Shown here: piece by piece, positions 17,462 to 26,168 of the stretch
Position numbering within the stretch: position 1 is the stretch's first letter
How the letters are laid out: the number at the start of each line of letters is the position of its first letter
Source: Cellulomonas sp. P24
GTDB taxonomy: Bacteria; Actinomycetota; Actinomycetes; Actinomycetales; Cellulomonadaceae
Reading direction: 5' to 3'
Length of the DNA stretch: 64,000 nt
Assembly: GCF_024704385.1 (NCBI RefSeq)
Contig: NZ_JAJDFX010000002.1
Span: 1,240,001-1,304,000 of the forward strand
The notes under the pieces: model-generated
The model's database searches: none
What the model was told of the DNA's origin: nothing
What the model saw: only the letters and a program-made list of their open reading frames with translations
Translations under genes and position numbers: made by a program

Positions 17462-18769
17462 ATGAGATTCAGGTCGATCGTTGGCGCGATTGGCGGCGCG
17501 GCGATGATGTTGCTCGGGGCTGCGGTCCCGGCGTCGGCGTTCTCGCCGTACGACAGTGTGACCGCGTCGAGCATGCGGAACCTGGTCACCGCGATGGAGT
17601 CCTACGCGGCCTTCGACGGTGACGGGCTGTACACGAACATCACCGCGAGCGCGTTGGCGGACTGGGGGTGGCAGCCGGGGTCGTCTACCGCGGTGCAGAT
17701 CGTCATCGAGGGTGATGGTGAGGCGTGGTGGGCCGTGGGCCAGGACACTCACTCCGGGGCCCGTGAGTACACCTACACGTCTGGCGAGGCGATCGGCGGT
17801 GTGAGCCCGGGGTCGGTGGGTGTCTCAACGCCTCAACCACCGGTCGCCGCGAGTGCGGCGGGGGTGGTCATCAGGGATGTGGGCCAGCAGATCGACATCG
17901 AGGCACTGGCACAGGCGCTGGTCAGTGGTGGGGTGTTGACCCAGGACGTGTGTGCCGCGTCGGTCTTCATGCCGGGCAGCCACCAGGCGGAATCGACAGC
18001 GACTGACGAGACCTTGGCGTGCGACGCGGCGGCCTCGATGACGGGAGCCACGATGCGCACCGTGCTCGCAGCCATGCTGAAGGCCGGTGGTCAGGCCGTG
18101 GTGGCGATGATCGCCCTGGAGTTCGTCGGCGATGGTTCCCAGCCGGCGTCCACCCCGACGTGGGTGGGCACCCCGGAAGGCCCAACCACGCCGCGACCTG
18201 TGCCGCCAACGGTCCCCGACGAGGTCTGGAAGGTGGTCAGAGCATCGCAACGGATCATGGCCGAGAACCAGGTCGACGCCCAGACCGCAGCGATCGCCAC
18301 CCGGCAGTGCCTGGAGGCTGTCGCGAATGCGATGAGCGGGGCGGACCCCTACCAGGAGTGCTCCACCAAGCCCGTGTTCCTGTCCGGTCAGGCCGACGTC
18401 AAGGAAGCCACCGATCACGACATCGAAGCACTCACCATCAACCCGGCGTGGGTTCAGCAGAACTACCGGGCACGTGCCAACAACCCGTCGACCCCAGGTT
18501 GGAAGGACACCGACGCGATCTGCCAGGCCAAGGTGACCGGACAGGCTTGTGACGAGTTCCCGCTCTACAGCACGCTCCAAGGTGGCGGGCTCGCGGTCCC
18601 TCGACCGTCGCTGAAGGCAATCGACTCAGTCCAGAACTCGGCACAGGGAACGAAATACAGCATGTTCCTCCAGGCTTGCCACATCACCGAGGGCAAGGCG
18701 TTCTTGTGGGTCCCGGTACCGAAGGAAGCACCATCGGTCTCGACGCTGGCGATCTGCAACGGGAACTGA
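17462..18769 (+). CDS. Secreted protein with C-terminal NucA/NucB-like nuclease domain
   Basis: The 435-residue protein has a Sec signal peptide with cleavage near VPASA-FS (residue 26). Residues 30-115 resemble the soluble part of type IV pilin-like proteins (RNLVTAMESYAAF, then GWWQP-like turns). The C-terminal third has paired cysteines and the motif CDEFPLYSTLQGG at residues 363-375, matching the CDEYPFAST signature of NucA/NucB extracellular DNases, with the acidic pair conserved but FA replaced by LY. A Thr/Pro linker near residues 225-245 separates the parts. The next gene encodes an SMI1/KNR4 protein, typical of immunity proteins, so a secreted DNase toxin is plausible. Activity not shown. 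Confidence 0.72.
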   Translation: MRFRSIVGAIGGAAMMLLGAAVPASAFSPYDSVTASSMRNLVTAMESYAAFDGDGLYTNITASALADWGWQPGSSTAVQIVIEGDGEAWWAVGQDTHSGAREYTYTSGEAIGGVSPGSVGVSTPQPPVAASAAGVVIRDVGQQIDIEALAQALVSGGVLTQDVCAASVFMPGSHQAESTATDETLACDAAASMTGATMRTVLAAMLKAGGQAVVAMIALEFVGDGSQPASTPTWVGTPEGPTTPRPVPPTVPDEVWKVVRASQRIMAENQVDAQTAAIATRQCLEAVANAMSGADPYQECSTKPVFLSGQADVKEATDHDIEALTINPAWVQQNYRARANNPSTPGWKDTDAICQAKVTGQACDEFPLYSTLQGGGLAVPRPSLKAIDSVQNSAQGTKYSMFLQACHITEGKAFLWVPVPKEAPSVSTLAICNGN

Positions 18770-18782
18770 GGAGGATGTCGGA

Positions 18783-19412
18783 ATGACGGCGGTCGAGGTC
18801 ACGCAGGCGCTGACGGGTTTCGAAGAGCGTCTGCGTGGCCTCGGCGTGCCGGTCGTCGACCGGCTGCGACCCGGGCTCACCCAGCAGCAGGTCGACCAGA
18901 TCAGCGCCGAGTTCGGGGTCCGCCTCAGCCAGGACGCCGCCGCGCTGTGGATGTGGCACGACGGGGACCGGCTCAACTACGAGGACGACTGGCGCGTGCC
19001 CAGCCTGACGCCGTACAAGGCGTTCTGCGGGCTGCGGTCCTCGCTGCAACGCTCCGCCCACCAGCACGAGCTGACGTGGGACGAGGAGGCGTTCGACGAC
19101 CCGGTCCTGGGCGGCGCGGACTCGATCTACCTCACCTCCATGTTCGACCGGCAGTACGTGATGCTGTTCCACAACGACTCACCGGTGGTCATGGACTGCA
19201 GGGACCCCGACGCCCCGAACTCACCGACCGGAAGCTATGGCGTCGTCGGAGGCCTCGGCGCCACCATCTCCCTGACCGAACGCATCGGCTGGTGGCACTG
19301 GGCCCTGGACAACGGCTACTGGATCCCCACCGCCGACGGAGCATGGGACGTCGACCACACCCGCGCCCCCGGCCAGCTCATCGGTCTGCACGTGCGCGAC
19401 AACGCCGAGTGA
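18783..19412 (+). CDS. SMI1/KNR4-family protein (candidate immunity protein)
   Basis: The 209-residue cytoplasmic protein has the SMI1/KNR4 pattern: helix LTQQQVDQISAEFGVRLSQDAAALWMWHDG, of which the key part is QVDQISAEFG-VRLS, then strands ending in a YVMLFHNDSPVVMD-like section and TERIGWWHWALDNG. The fold is widespread among immunity proteins of bacterial toxin systems, including nucleases. An AGGAGG site precedes the ATG by about seven bases, and the gene starts 13 bases after the nuclease-like gene stops, so the two are likely co-transcribed. Binding to that nuclease is inferred from pairing alone. Confidence 0.75.
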   Translation: MTAVEVTQALTGFEERLRGLGVPVVDRLRPGLTQQQVDQISAEFGVRLSQDAAALWMWHDGDRLNYEDDWRVPSLTPYKAFCGLRSSLQRSAHQHELTWDEEAFDDPVLGGADSIYLTSMFDRQYVMLFHNDSPVVMDCRDPDAPNSPTGSYGVVGGLGATISLTERIGWWHWALDNGYWIPTADGAWDVDHTRAPGQLIGLHVRDNAE

Positions 19413-19593
19413 CGCGGCACGAACCCGCGGCGCCCGCTCGGCCCGACCGCCCCGTCGCTGGTACCCCGCTGTACGCCCCGCGGCGGGGTCACCGTCGCCC
19501 TGACCTAGCACCCGCAGGTTCCGGCCACCAGCTACCGAGCCGCAGTCATCCTCGCCGCCTTCCTCACCCGGACACGCAGATGAGAGACATGGC

Positions 19594-20148
19594 CTAGCTC
19601 AGCAGCCTGCTGAGGCCGGCGATGAGCGGTCCGGGCTCGAGCGTCGGATCGAGCGATCGCTGAAGGAGGTACCCGTCGATCGCGGCCGTCATCGTCACCG
19701 CGGTCGCCTCCGGGTCGGTCACCGCCCGGTCGGTCAGCCATGCGGCCAGCAGCTGCCGGAGCTCGGCGAGCGGGGCCGCGATCTCGGCGCGCAGCGCGTC
19801 ATCGCGGCTGGCCGCGACGAGCGACTCGTAGAGCAGGAGGAGCCGGGAGTCGCGGGGTTCGGCAGGGGACAGCGCGTCGAGCAGTGCGGCGATCGCGACG
19901 CTGGGCTCGGCATGCCCCAGCGCCTCCTCGATCGGCCCCTGGAAGAACTCGCGGACCCCGCGGATCGCCGCCACCCGCCGGAGCTCGTCGATGCCGGCGA
20001 AGTGGTAGTGGACGAGTCCCGGGTTCAGCCCCGCCCGTTCGGCGACCCGACGGGTGCTGACACTCCCCCAGCCGATCTCGCCAATCAGCTCGCCGGCTGC
20101 GGCGATGAGCTTGTCGCGGGGCGCCGGGCGCTCGGGCCCGCCGGTCAC
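19594..20148 (-). CDS. TetR-family transcriptional regulator
   Basis: The 184-residue protein has an N-terminal TetR helix-turn-helix: KLIAAAGELIGEIGWGSVST followed by RRVAERAGLNPGLVHYHFAGI. The C-terminal ligand domain is of the TetR_C_6-like type (LLLLYESLVAASRDDALRAEI). Start GTG 20148 overlaps the TGA of the upstream membrane-protein gene (GTGA), so the two form a coupled unit. The longer frame through the membrane gene is not real. It probably represses this small operon in response to an unknown effector. Confidence 0.88.
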   Translation of the reverse strand: MTGGPERPAPRDKLIAAAGELIGEIGWGSVSTRRVAERAGLNPGLVHYHFAGIDELRRVAAIRGVREFFQGPIEEALGHAEPSVAIAALLDALSPAEPRDSRLLLLYESLVAASRDDALRAEIAAPLAELRQLLAAWLTDRAVTDPEATAVTMTAAIDGYLLQRSLDPTLEPGPLIAGLSRLLS

Positions 20149-20534
20149 AAGCGGGCGCCCGTGATCGCGACGACCACCAACACGCCTGCCGAGGCCAGCG
20201 AGATCGCCTCGAGCACGAGCAGCTGAACCGGGATCGGGTCGGGAACGACAGGGAAGACCTCCCCGAGGTCGGCGGCGAAGACGGCGACGTAGAGCAGACC
20301 CAGCACGATCGCCGCGACGAACGTCCACCGCGCCCCTGCCATCGCGAACCCGGCTGCCGCAAGGCTCACGAGCCCCAGGGAGGTCAGGAAGACGTTGAAT
20401 CCGTTGTACTGCCACCGCGGGAGCGGGGCGAAGTCGCGCGTGTCGATCAGCTTGCCGGGAACCATCGGGATCAGGAGCAGCGTCTCCCAGACCAGCAGGG
20501 CAGCGGTCAGGGTGGTCAGGACAGGCAGGGTCAT
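20145..20534 (-). CDS. Small four-helix membrane protein of unknown function
   Basis: The 129-residue protein has four predicted membrane spans, beginning MTLPVLTTLTAALLVWE and ending VLEAISLASAGVLVVVAI. I do not recognise a functional motif. It looks like the DoxX/DUF-type small integral membrane proteins often placed next to TetR regulators. ATG 20534 is used although the frame is open further upstream, because the upstream part belongs to a decayed kinase gene. It overlaps the TetR gene by four bases and is probably controlled by it. Confidence 0.7.
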   Translation of the reverse strand: MTLPVLTTLTAALLVWETLLLIPMVPGKLIDTRDFAPLPRWQYNGFNVFLTSLGLVSLAAAGFAMAGARWTFVAAIVLGLLYVAVFAADLGEVFPVVPDPIPVQLLVLEAISLASAGVLVVVAITGARL

Positions 20535-20644
20535 CGTGCGTCTCTTCTCGCGTCGGCGGTTCCGTACGAACCCCTTGGACGATAGCCCTGGGCGATCGCC
20601 CAAACAAGTCGGAGGACACGCTGACCTCGCTGGACGCCCCGGCA

Positions 20645-21095
20645 CTGCGCGGTCAGCGTGGTGAGCGGCGCCGTCGGGATCGACCCGATGCGGCCGGAGG
20701 ATCGCGTGCGCAGCGCCGTCGCCCGCACGCGCACAGTCCTGCACCACGCGCGAGAGGTCCGCGAGCACCCCCGTACGGTCGGCGCGCTGGTAGATCGCCG
20801 CAGGCCACCCGATGGGCGGCCCGAGTCGCGCCGCCAGGGCGTCACGCAGAGCGGCGCCGGCGGGGTCGCGTCCGTCGGCGGCTGCTGCCCCGACCTGCAG
20901 CCCACGCGCCCCGACCTGCAGCCCACGCGCCCCGATCCAGGCACCCGACCCGAGGTCCCCGATGAGGTGGCCCCAGCCGTCGACCCGGTGCCAGCGGGAC
21001 GCAAGATCGGTGCCGAGGGCGATCGAGCCGGTCCCGGCGGCCAGCTCGTCGTGCGACGCCACGGACAAGTCGCAGCGGAAGGCGTTGGCGGCCAC
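20645..21095 (-). pseudogene. Decayed BadF/BadG-family sugar kinase fragment
   Basis: The minus-strand translation contains LAAGTGSIALG, then RWHRVDGWGHLIGDLGSGAWIG, of which the diagnostic core is GWGHLIGDLGSGAWIG, the middle of BadF-family N-acetylglucosamine kinases. The N-terminal ATP-binding third and the C-terminal third are missing, and the frame runs into unrelated residues after AHAILR. A 21-bp tandem duplication (around 20889-20930) repeats the residues ARGLQVG. It is therefore a relic, related in family to the intact kinase gene at the left edge of the window. Confidence 0.75.
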
Positions 21096-21117
21096 GGGAG
21101 ATCGGATGACTCCGAAG

Positions 21118-21320
21118 CGCGATAGGACCTCTGACCTGCTGTCTTTCTAGTAGTGGGGGATCATCGAGGGTGGCGCTCGCCATCTTCGGCGTGGAGCATC
21201 TCCGCAACTCAGCGGCCCGTACCTGGGCATCTGCATACCCCGCGCGCTTGTCACTGGATGAACGGACCGCACCGGTCGGGCACGACGTGACCGGCGATCA
21301 GTCGATCCACGTCCCGCGGC
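21118..21320. repeat. Copy C of a dispersed non-coding repeat
   Basis: From CCTCTGACCTGCTGTC at 21128 onward this stretch aligns for roughly 190 bp with 45020-45210, sharing blocks such as CTAGTAG, GGGGGATCATC, ATCTTCGG-GT-GAGCATC, CAGCGGCCCGT and GCATCTGCA. Both copies lie between genes. The left half found in the other two copies (hairpin part) is absent here. It has no convincing coding content and may be a degraded mobile or structured RNA element. Confidence 0.6.
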
Positions 21321-21400
21321 CCGGACGTCCACCAGAACCAGGGGCAGCTCGCCGTCGTGTCTGGGGCGCGGTCGCATCCCAAACACGACGGCGACCCACG

Positions 21401-21793
21401 TCACCAGACGACTGATCCGGCGATGTCGGTGACTCCGTTGCCGGGGAGCCAACCGTTCGTGTCTGCACCGTTCCATCGGTGAATCTGGTGTCGGAAGCAC
21501 TTGTTTGCGCTGTTGGAGTAGGTCTTGTAGGAGCCGCCGGCGGTGTGCCGCTGGTCGGCGCTGATCGTCGTGATGTTGGTGCAGCCGACGAGTGCGATGC
21601 CGACATCCCCAGGGGCGGTCGTCGCCTTCTCCTGGACGAGCTGGCTCGACGTGCGCTGGGTGTCGAAGACCTTCGTGGTCCCGCCACTGTCAACGGTGCC
21701 GGACCAGGAAGCCGTGGCCGCAAAGGCGGTCCCGCCTGCGAAGGTCGCTGTCGCAACGACAGCGGTGCCGACGATGGCAATCATGCGCTTCAT
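21401..21793 (-). CDS. Small secreted protein of unknown function
   Basis: The 130-residue product has a clear Sec signal peptide (KRMIAIVGTAVVATATFAGG, cleavage near AFA-AT). The mature part of about 105 residues is Thr/Ser/Gly-rich, contains two cysteines that could form a disulfide, and ends in SVVW. ATG 21793 follows AAGGAG by seven bases, which rules out the longer frame. I know no family for it. It lies downstream of an ABC efflux set transcribed in the same direction, a layout also found around some secreted bacteriocins and their immunity exporters; that reading is speculative. Confidence 0.7.
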   Translation of the reverse strand: MKRMIAIVGTAVVATATFAGGTAFAATASWSGTVDSGGTTKVFDTQRTSSQLVQEKATTAPGDVGIALVGCTNITTISADQRHTAGGSYKTYSNSANKCFRHQIHRWNGADTNGWLPGNGVTDIAGSVVW

Positions 21794-21963
21794 CTCTCGT
21801 TCTCCTTCTGCTCGATCGTCTGTTGGTGACACGCGCGGCCGAGAGTGCCGGTCCGTACGCATCACCTTCGGCTCTGCGCCCCCGATGCTGCCGACTCTCG
21901 GTCGCGGCCCAAGGCAACCGCCGTGAGTGCCTGGGGTGTTCCTCCGTGGAACGCGCGTCACTG

Positions 21964-22272
21964 CTACGATCCCTGGCCGCCAGCGGTCCGACGATGGAGC
22001 GGGTTGACACGACAGCTGCGAGCGATGTCCTGCAAGACCTCAATCGAGAGCAGACTCAACCGCGCCGGCACCACGAGCCGCTGACCTGCGGTGGTGAGGT
22101 CCAGCGTCCGGCCACTACGCTCGAGGAGCCGGAGATCCAGATCTCTCTCAAGGGCTTGAACGTGCAGGATGATCGTCGACGGAGAGTAGTTGAGTACTGC
22201 TCCCGCCTCTGCGATCGTGCCGGTCTCGGCGACCGCGACGAATGACATCAGGTGCTGAACCGAGGAGATCAT
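21964..22272 (-). pseudogene. Truncated LysR-family regulator (DNA-binding domain only)
   Basis: The 102-residue frame starts with VQHLMSFVAVAETGTIAEAG and SPSTIILHVQALERDLD, then LLERSGRTLDLTTAGQ, the complete winged helix-turn-helix of LysR regulators. The usual 200-residue effector domain is absent: homology stops near residue 88 and a short unrelated tail follows. It could be a decayed regulator or a stand-alone DNA-binding module. It lies 43 bp beyond the permease gene of the ABC set, in the same direction. Confidence 0.7.
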
Positions 22273-22315
22273 CCGGACCGCCGGGATCGCAGGTACTGCT
22301 CCGGGCCTGGGCAGG

Positions 22316-23557
22316 TCATAGTCGCAGCGCCTCAATGACGGGGAGCCGACGAGCCTTCCACGCGGGCAGCAGTCCCGCGCCGACGCCGACCAAGATGGAG
22401 GCAGCCTCGGCGATCGCGGCCGTGGAGAGGGACAGCGGCGCAATGGTGAACCCGCCCAGGCTCGGAGCCCACGGTGCGTTGGCGAGAGCGGCGAGCGCGG
22501 CAGCCGTGACAACACCGAAGACGCCGCCGAGCGTCAGCACAGCCATGTTCTCGGCAAGCACGAGTGCGAAGAGCATTCCCGGGCGGGCTCCTGTGGCCCG
22601 CCGCAGTGCCAGCTCCTTCGTACGTTCTCGAACAGACATCAGACTGACAGTGGTCACCCCGGTTGCTCCGACAATCAGACAGATCCCGCCGATCACAGTC
22701 AGGATCAGCGCAAGCGCTCGTGTCGCCCCAGTGAAGCTGTCGGCGGTGTCGATCCGTTCGGCCTCGACCGTGGGGCGGGGTGCCCCCATGGATTGAAGCC
22801 GAGTCGCGACGGTGGTCCTCGCAGATGACTGGGCAGCGTCGGGGTCGCTCGGCGCGGATAGGTACATCTGCACGTGTGTGGGAACACTCCGAGCGGCAAT
22901 GTCCGACGCGATGCTCAGCGCAGCGCCGGGCTGGCTCGGTTGGAAGGGAACGAACACGGTGTTGGGGCTGGACTGGAATCGTTGTAGCGGGCAGTCATCG
23001 AGCACGCCGACGACGTGAACGATCACTGGCTGAGGTCCTTCGACGGTGATGTCGCGGCCGAGCAGTGCCGCTTCAGGCAGGTGGGCATGCGAGGACAGAT
23101 CGCGAGCCGTCGTCGATGTCAGCACCGCGACCAGCGCGAGCAGCTGGCCGTCTTCTGGCGTAAGCCACCTCCCGTACTTCATCCGGATTGGCAGGACGTC
23201 ACTCACGCCGGGGTCCGCGGCGGCGAGCCTCGCCGTTGTGGGAGCTCCGCCCACGCCAAGATCTGCGTCGAAGAGGCCCATGATCCGCCCCGACGACGGT
23301 CCACCAGGGATGGGCGATGTGGCAGCGAGGATGGCGTGGCCGGCCGCTCCCGAGGCGGTGACGCGGATCGTTCCGAGGCTCCCTTGGGTGCGCTCGACAG
23401 TATCCGCGACCCCTTCGCGCGCAGTCATGGACAGCTGGACCACCAACGTGAAGGTGGTCACCGCGATGGCGATGCAGGCGACCATGCCGGCGGTCCGGGT
23501 TCTGTTCGCTCGGATCTCGGCCCAGACGAGACCGAGCAGGCGCAGTGGAGGGATCAC
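22316..23557 (-). CDS. FtsX/MacB-type ABC transporter permease
   Basis: The 413-residue protein has the MacB permease layout: an N-terminal membrane helix (TAGMVACIAIAVTTFTLVVQ), a periplasmic-type domain of about 220 residues, and three C-terminal helices with the FtsX motif SVRERTKELALRRATGAR. It overlaps the ATPase gene by four bases. Together with the HlyD-like protein it forms a tripartite-style efflux or mechanotransmission complex, in a Gram-positive setting without an outer-membrane channel. Likely substrates are peptides, antibiotics or lipids. Confidence 0.9.
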   Translation of the reverse strand: MIPPLRLLGLVWAEIRANRTRTAGMVACIAIAVTTFTLVVQLSMTAREGVADTVERTQGSLGTIRVTASGAAGHAILAATSPIPGGPSSGRIMGLFDADLGVGGAPTTARLAAADPGVSDVLPIRMKYGRWLTPEDGQLLALVAVLTSTTARDLSSHAHLPEAALLGRDITVEGPQPVIVHVVGVLDDCPLQRFQSSPNTVFVPFQPSQPGAALSIASDIAARSVPTHVQMYLSAPSDPDAAQSSARTTVATRLQSMGAPRPTVEAERIDTADSFTGATRALALILTVIGGICLIVGATGVTTVSLMSVRERTKELALRRATGARPGMLFALVLAENMAVLTLGGVFGVVTAAALAALANAPWAPSLGGFTIAPLSLSTAAIAEAASILVGVGAGLLPAWKARRLPVIEALRL

Positions 23558-24267
23558 GGGCGTCGTTCCACACTCACGGGGCGCGGTCCGACGGCGCAGC
23601 CGTCCTCGATGCGCGCGACTCGGTCCATGCGAGAGGCGATCTGAGGGTCGTGCGTGACGACCAGGAGGGTCACTCCTTCGGTTCGAGCAGCCTGCAGGAG
23701 GGTCTGGATCACCACGTCGGCCGTGGCCGGGTCCAGTGAGCCGGTTGGCTCGTCGGCCAGGACGACGCGAGGACGGTGCGCGAGGGACCGGGCGATGGCG
23801 ACGCGTTGTTGTTCCCCTCCGGAGAGCATGTTCGGCCGGACACCATCCAACCCGCCGAGTCCGACTTGCTCGAGGAGCTGATCGACCCGCGCCCGGCGGT
23901 CACGCCATAGGTCCGTGCCACGCGTCGTCAGTGGCAGTTCGATGTTGGTGCGAACACTGTGGCGAGCCATGAGCAGGAAGTCCTGGAAGATGAAGCCGAA
24001 AGTCTCAGATCGGAGGTTCGCGAGTGCCGCCTCGGAGAAGTCCCGGGTGTCCTCGCCGTCGACGAGGTACGAGCCTGCTTGGATCGGTCGGAGCAGCCCG
24101 AGGATGGTCAGAAGCGTGGACTTTCCCGAGCCGGACCGACCAATGATCGCGACGGACTCACCCGGGTCAACCTCGAGGGACATGTCTCGCAGCACTGTCT
24201 TGAACGTGCCGTCAGGTTGAGGGAACGCGTGGGCGCAATGGTCGAGGCAGAGAGCGGCACCGGTCAT
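23554..24267 (-). CDS. ABC transporter ATP-binding protein, MacB/LolD type
   Basis: The 237-residue ATPase contains Walker A GRSGSGKSTLL near residue 41, the Q loop in TFGFIFQDF, signature LSGGEQQRVAIARSLAH, Walker B VVLADEPTGSLD and the switch His in LLVVTHD. The PTGSLD form is typical of MacB/LolD/FtsE-like exporters. It overlaps both neighbours by four bases, so membrane-fusion protein, ATPase and permease are translationally coupled in one operon. Confidence 0.94.
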   Translation of the reverse strand: MTGAALCLDHCAHAFPQPDGTFKTVLRDMSLEVDPGESVAIIGRSGSGKSTLLTILGLLRPIQAGSYLVDGEDTRDFSEAALANLRSETFGFIFQDFLLMARHSVRTNIELPLTTRGTDLWRDRRARVDQLLEQVGLGGLDGVRPNMLSGGEQQRVAIARSLAHRPRVVLADEPTGSLDPATADVVIQTLLQAARTEGVTLLVVTHDPQIASRMDRVARIEDGCAVGPRPVSVERRP

Positions 24268-25349
24268 TTCTGCAGCTGCCCGCCGCTCGACGCCTGCACG
24301 CCGGTCTGATCCAGGACGCGGTCTCCGGCTGTGAGGCCGTCGAGCACCTGAACGACCAGTCCGTCAGTTGCTCCGAGAGCGACCGTGCGGCTGGTCTCCT
24401 GGCCGTTCGCGCCTTCGAGCATGACCACACCTCTGCCGTTGACGCTGGTCCTCACCGTGGTCACCGGGATGAGGAGCGCGTCCGTGAGGTCGACGACGGT
24501 CACGGCCATCGTCACGGGAGTCTGCGCATAGACCGTCGTGGTCGCGGGAACATCGCAGACCAGGGACATCGTGGGTCCCGCGTCGTTCGAACTACCGGCG
24601 GATGTCTGCGAGTGCAGTTGCGAGCATGCGAAGTCCAGACCGCGGCTGCTGATGGTGACCTGCGCTGACGGCGACCCGGCAGCGAGGACGCCAGCCAGGT
24701 CGTACATCAGCAGAGGATCGACCGTGGCGGCGACCTGGTAGCCCGGTGGCTGAACGGAAGCAGTCCCGTCCGGCGCGTTCGGCAGGATGAGAGTCCCGTC
24801 TGCGGGTGCCACGACGACGCCTTCCCCAGCTGCGGCCTGGTTCTGCAGGCGCGCCACCTGTGCTTCACCATCTCGGATGGTCCGCTCGGTCGTGATCTGC
24901 ACCCGCTGATACGCGATCTGGAGTTGTGCGCGCTGCTCCGGTACCGCAGCGGCAAGCGCGTTCCTGGCTTCAGCGACATCCAGCGCGGCCAGCTCCTTGG
25001 CGGTCTTGAGATCGGCACGTGCTTGGGCGACCTGATCTGCAAGGTCTGATGCCGAGCCATTGCCTGCGCCACCGGGCGCGGCGCCGATGGCCTCTCCCTT
25101 GGTGACGGGCGCACCAGCCTCCTTCGACCAGACGGTGCCGACGGCAGCCTGCACCGTGACAGCTGGTCGGGTTCGTATGCTGCCGGCCAGGGTCACGACC
25201 TTGGTGAAGTGCCGAACCTCGGCCGTCGACACCGTGCGGGCTCCGGGCGCGGGCGTGGCGCCGGTGTGCGACCTGGCTGTGGCGATCGCGACGATCGCCG
25301 CAGCGAGAGCCACGGCCACCCCGACTCGCAGCAAGCCCGCACGCCGCAT
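24264..25349 (-). CDS. Periplasmic adaptor (HlyD/MacA-like membrane-fusion protein)
   Basis: The 361-residue protein has an N-terminal membrane anchor (GVAVALAAAIVAIATARS), half-lipoyl segments (VTVQAAVGTVWSKEAGAPVTKGEAI and the later EGVVVAPADGTLI), a helical hairpin rich in Ala/Glu/Gln between them (about residues 100-165), and a C-terminal beta-barrel part ending GLTAGDRVLDQTG. These are features of RND/ABC adaptor proteins. ATG 25349 shares a base with the lipoprotein stop (TGATG); a GTG three bases upstream is an alternative. It links the permease to an outer partner or binds substrate. Confidence 0.85.
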   Translation of the reverse strand: MRRAGLLRVGVAVALAAAIVAIATARSHTGATPAPGARTVSTAEVRHFTKVVTLAGSIRTRPAVTVQAAVGTVWSKEAGAPVTKGEAIGAAPGGAGNGSASDLADQVAQARADLKTAKELAALDVAEARNALAAAVPEQRAQLQIAYQRVQITTERTIRDGEAQVARLQNQAAAGEGVVVAPADGTLILPNAPDGTASVQPPGYQVAATVDPLLMYDLAGVLAAGSPSAQVTISSRGLDFACSQLHSQTSAGSSNDAGPTMSLVCDVPATTTVYAQTPVTMAVTVVDLTDALLIPVTTVRTSVNGRGVVMLEGANGQETSRTVALGATDGLVVQVLDGLTAGDRVLDQTGVQASSGGQLQK

Positions 25350-25756
25350 CACTTCACGTCCGCACAGTTGTTCGCCAGGTACTCCTGAAGGTTCGAGCTG
25401 TCGCCGAGGGTGAGCTCGTCAATCACCTGCTCGTAGTAGTCCGCCTGATCTGCCTGTCCCCGCGACCGGTTCCCGCTCACAAGGACTCGCAGAGATGTCG
25501 CTACCTCCGCGGGAGCGACCCCCTGGGCCAGAGAGGTGAGGCCCTTGCGAATGGTCCGGCAGTCATCGCGATTCCGCAGGGTGCTCAAGATGAGCTTGTC
25601 GTCGGCGGCAATCCCCGCGACCTTGGCCTGATCCCTGAGCATCTGTACCTCTGCCGGGTCGTAGTGGCTGATCTGGCTTGCCACGCCGTCGTCACCACAG
25701 GCGGTCAAGGTGAGGCACGCCCCCGCTATCAGCAGGGCGACCATCTTCTGGTTCAT
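25349..25756 (-). CDS. Small lipoprotein leading the ABC efflux operon
   Basis: The 135-residue protein has a type II signal peptide with lipobox LTLTAC (Cys near residue 20) and a mature part that is mostly helical, with two further cysteines (DDCRTIRK and NNCADVK) likely to form a disulfide. I do not recognise its family. ATG 25756 is supported by a GGGGAG site eight bases upstream; the longer frame is rejected because it lacks a signal sequence. It is first in the operon of four genes and divergent from padR. Confidence 0.75.
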   Translation of the reverse strand: MNQKMVALLIAGACLTLTACGDDGVASQISHYDPAEVQMLRDQAKVAGIAADDKLILSTLRNRDDCRTIRKGLTSLAQGVAPAEVATSLRVLVSGNRSRGQADQADYYEQVIDELTLGDSSNLQEYLANNCADVK

Positions 25757-25773
25757 GTGCTCTCGCTCCCCAG

Positions 25774-25811
25774 GTACTCTGTCTGAGATAGATCGATGTG
25801 CTGGAGAGTAC
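25774..25811. promoter_or_regulatory. Inverted repeat in the padR/efflux intergenic region
   Basis: A perfect 7-bp inverted repeat, GTACTCT (25774-25780) and AGAGTAC (25805-25811), spans the 73-bp gap between the divergent lipoprotein and padR genes. A TAAGAT -10-like box lies at 25818-25823, just before padR. PadR dimers usually bind palindromes in exactly this position, repressing their own gene and the efflux operon. Binding is inferred. Confidence 0.5.
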
Positions 25812-25829
25812 AGCATGTAAGATATGTGC

Positions 25830-26168
25830 ATGGCAAGTGTCGAGCTGATGCGCGGAGCGTTGGAGCTCGCCGTCCTGGAGGTCGTCTCCCACGAGACGAC
25901 CTACGGCTTCGAGCTGCTCGCCACACTTCGATCGTCGGGCTTCCCGGACGTCGCCGACCCGTCCGTGTACGGAGTTCTGCGGCGTCTCGAAGCGGGCGGA
26001 AAGCTCACATCGGAACTGATCGCGTCTCCCTCCGGTGCCGCACGGAGGTACTACCGACTCACCGACAGCGGCCGCACGGCGTTGGAGCACGCGACCGTCG
26101 AGTGGGACGCACTCGTTCGCGCCATGGCGGGGATCCGGATCGACAGGACGAAGGATGAGCAGCGATGA
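25830..26168 (+). CDS. PadR-family transcriptional regulator
   Basis: The 112-residue protein is a typical short PadR: SVELMRGALELAVLEVVSHE, TTYGFELLATL, then the winged helix PSVYGVLRRLEAGGKL and YYRLTDSGR. PadR proteins often control ABC efflux in response to an antimicrobial ligand. ATG 25830 gives the usual family N-terminus; an in-frame ATG at 25824 is possible. Its stop overlaps the next gene by four bases. Confidence 0.92.
   Translation: MASVELMRGALELAVLEVVSHETTYGFELLATLRSSGFPDVADPSVYGVLRRLEAGGKLTSELIASPSGAARRYYRLTDSGRTALEHATVEWDALVRAMAGIRIDRTKDEQR

Noticed and set aside
15784-17589. 601-codon minus-strand frame opposite the flavoprotein
   Set aside because: Antisense shadow; the plus strand has full FAD motifs and a good start.
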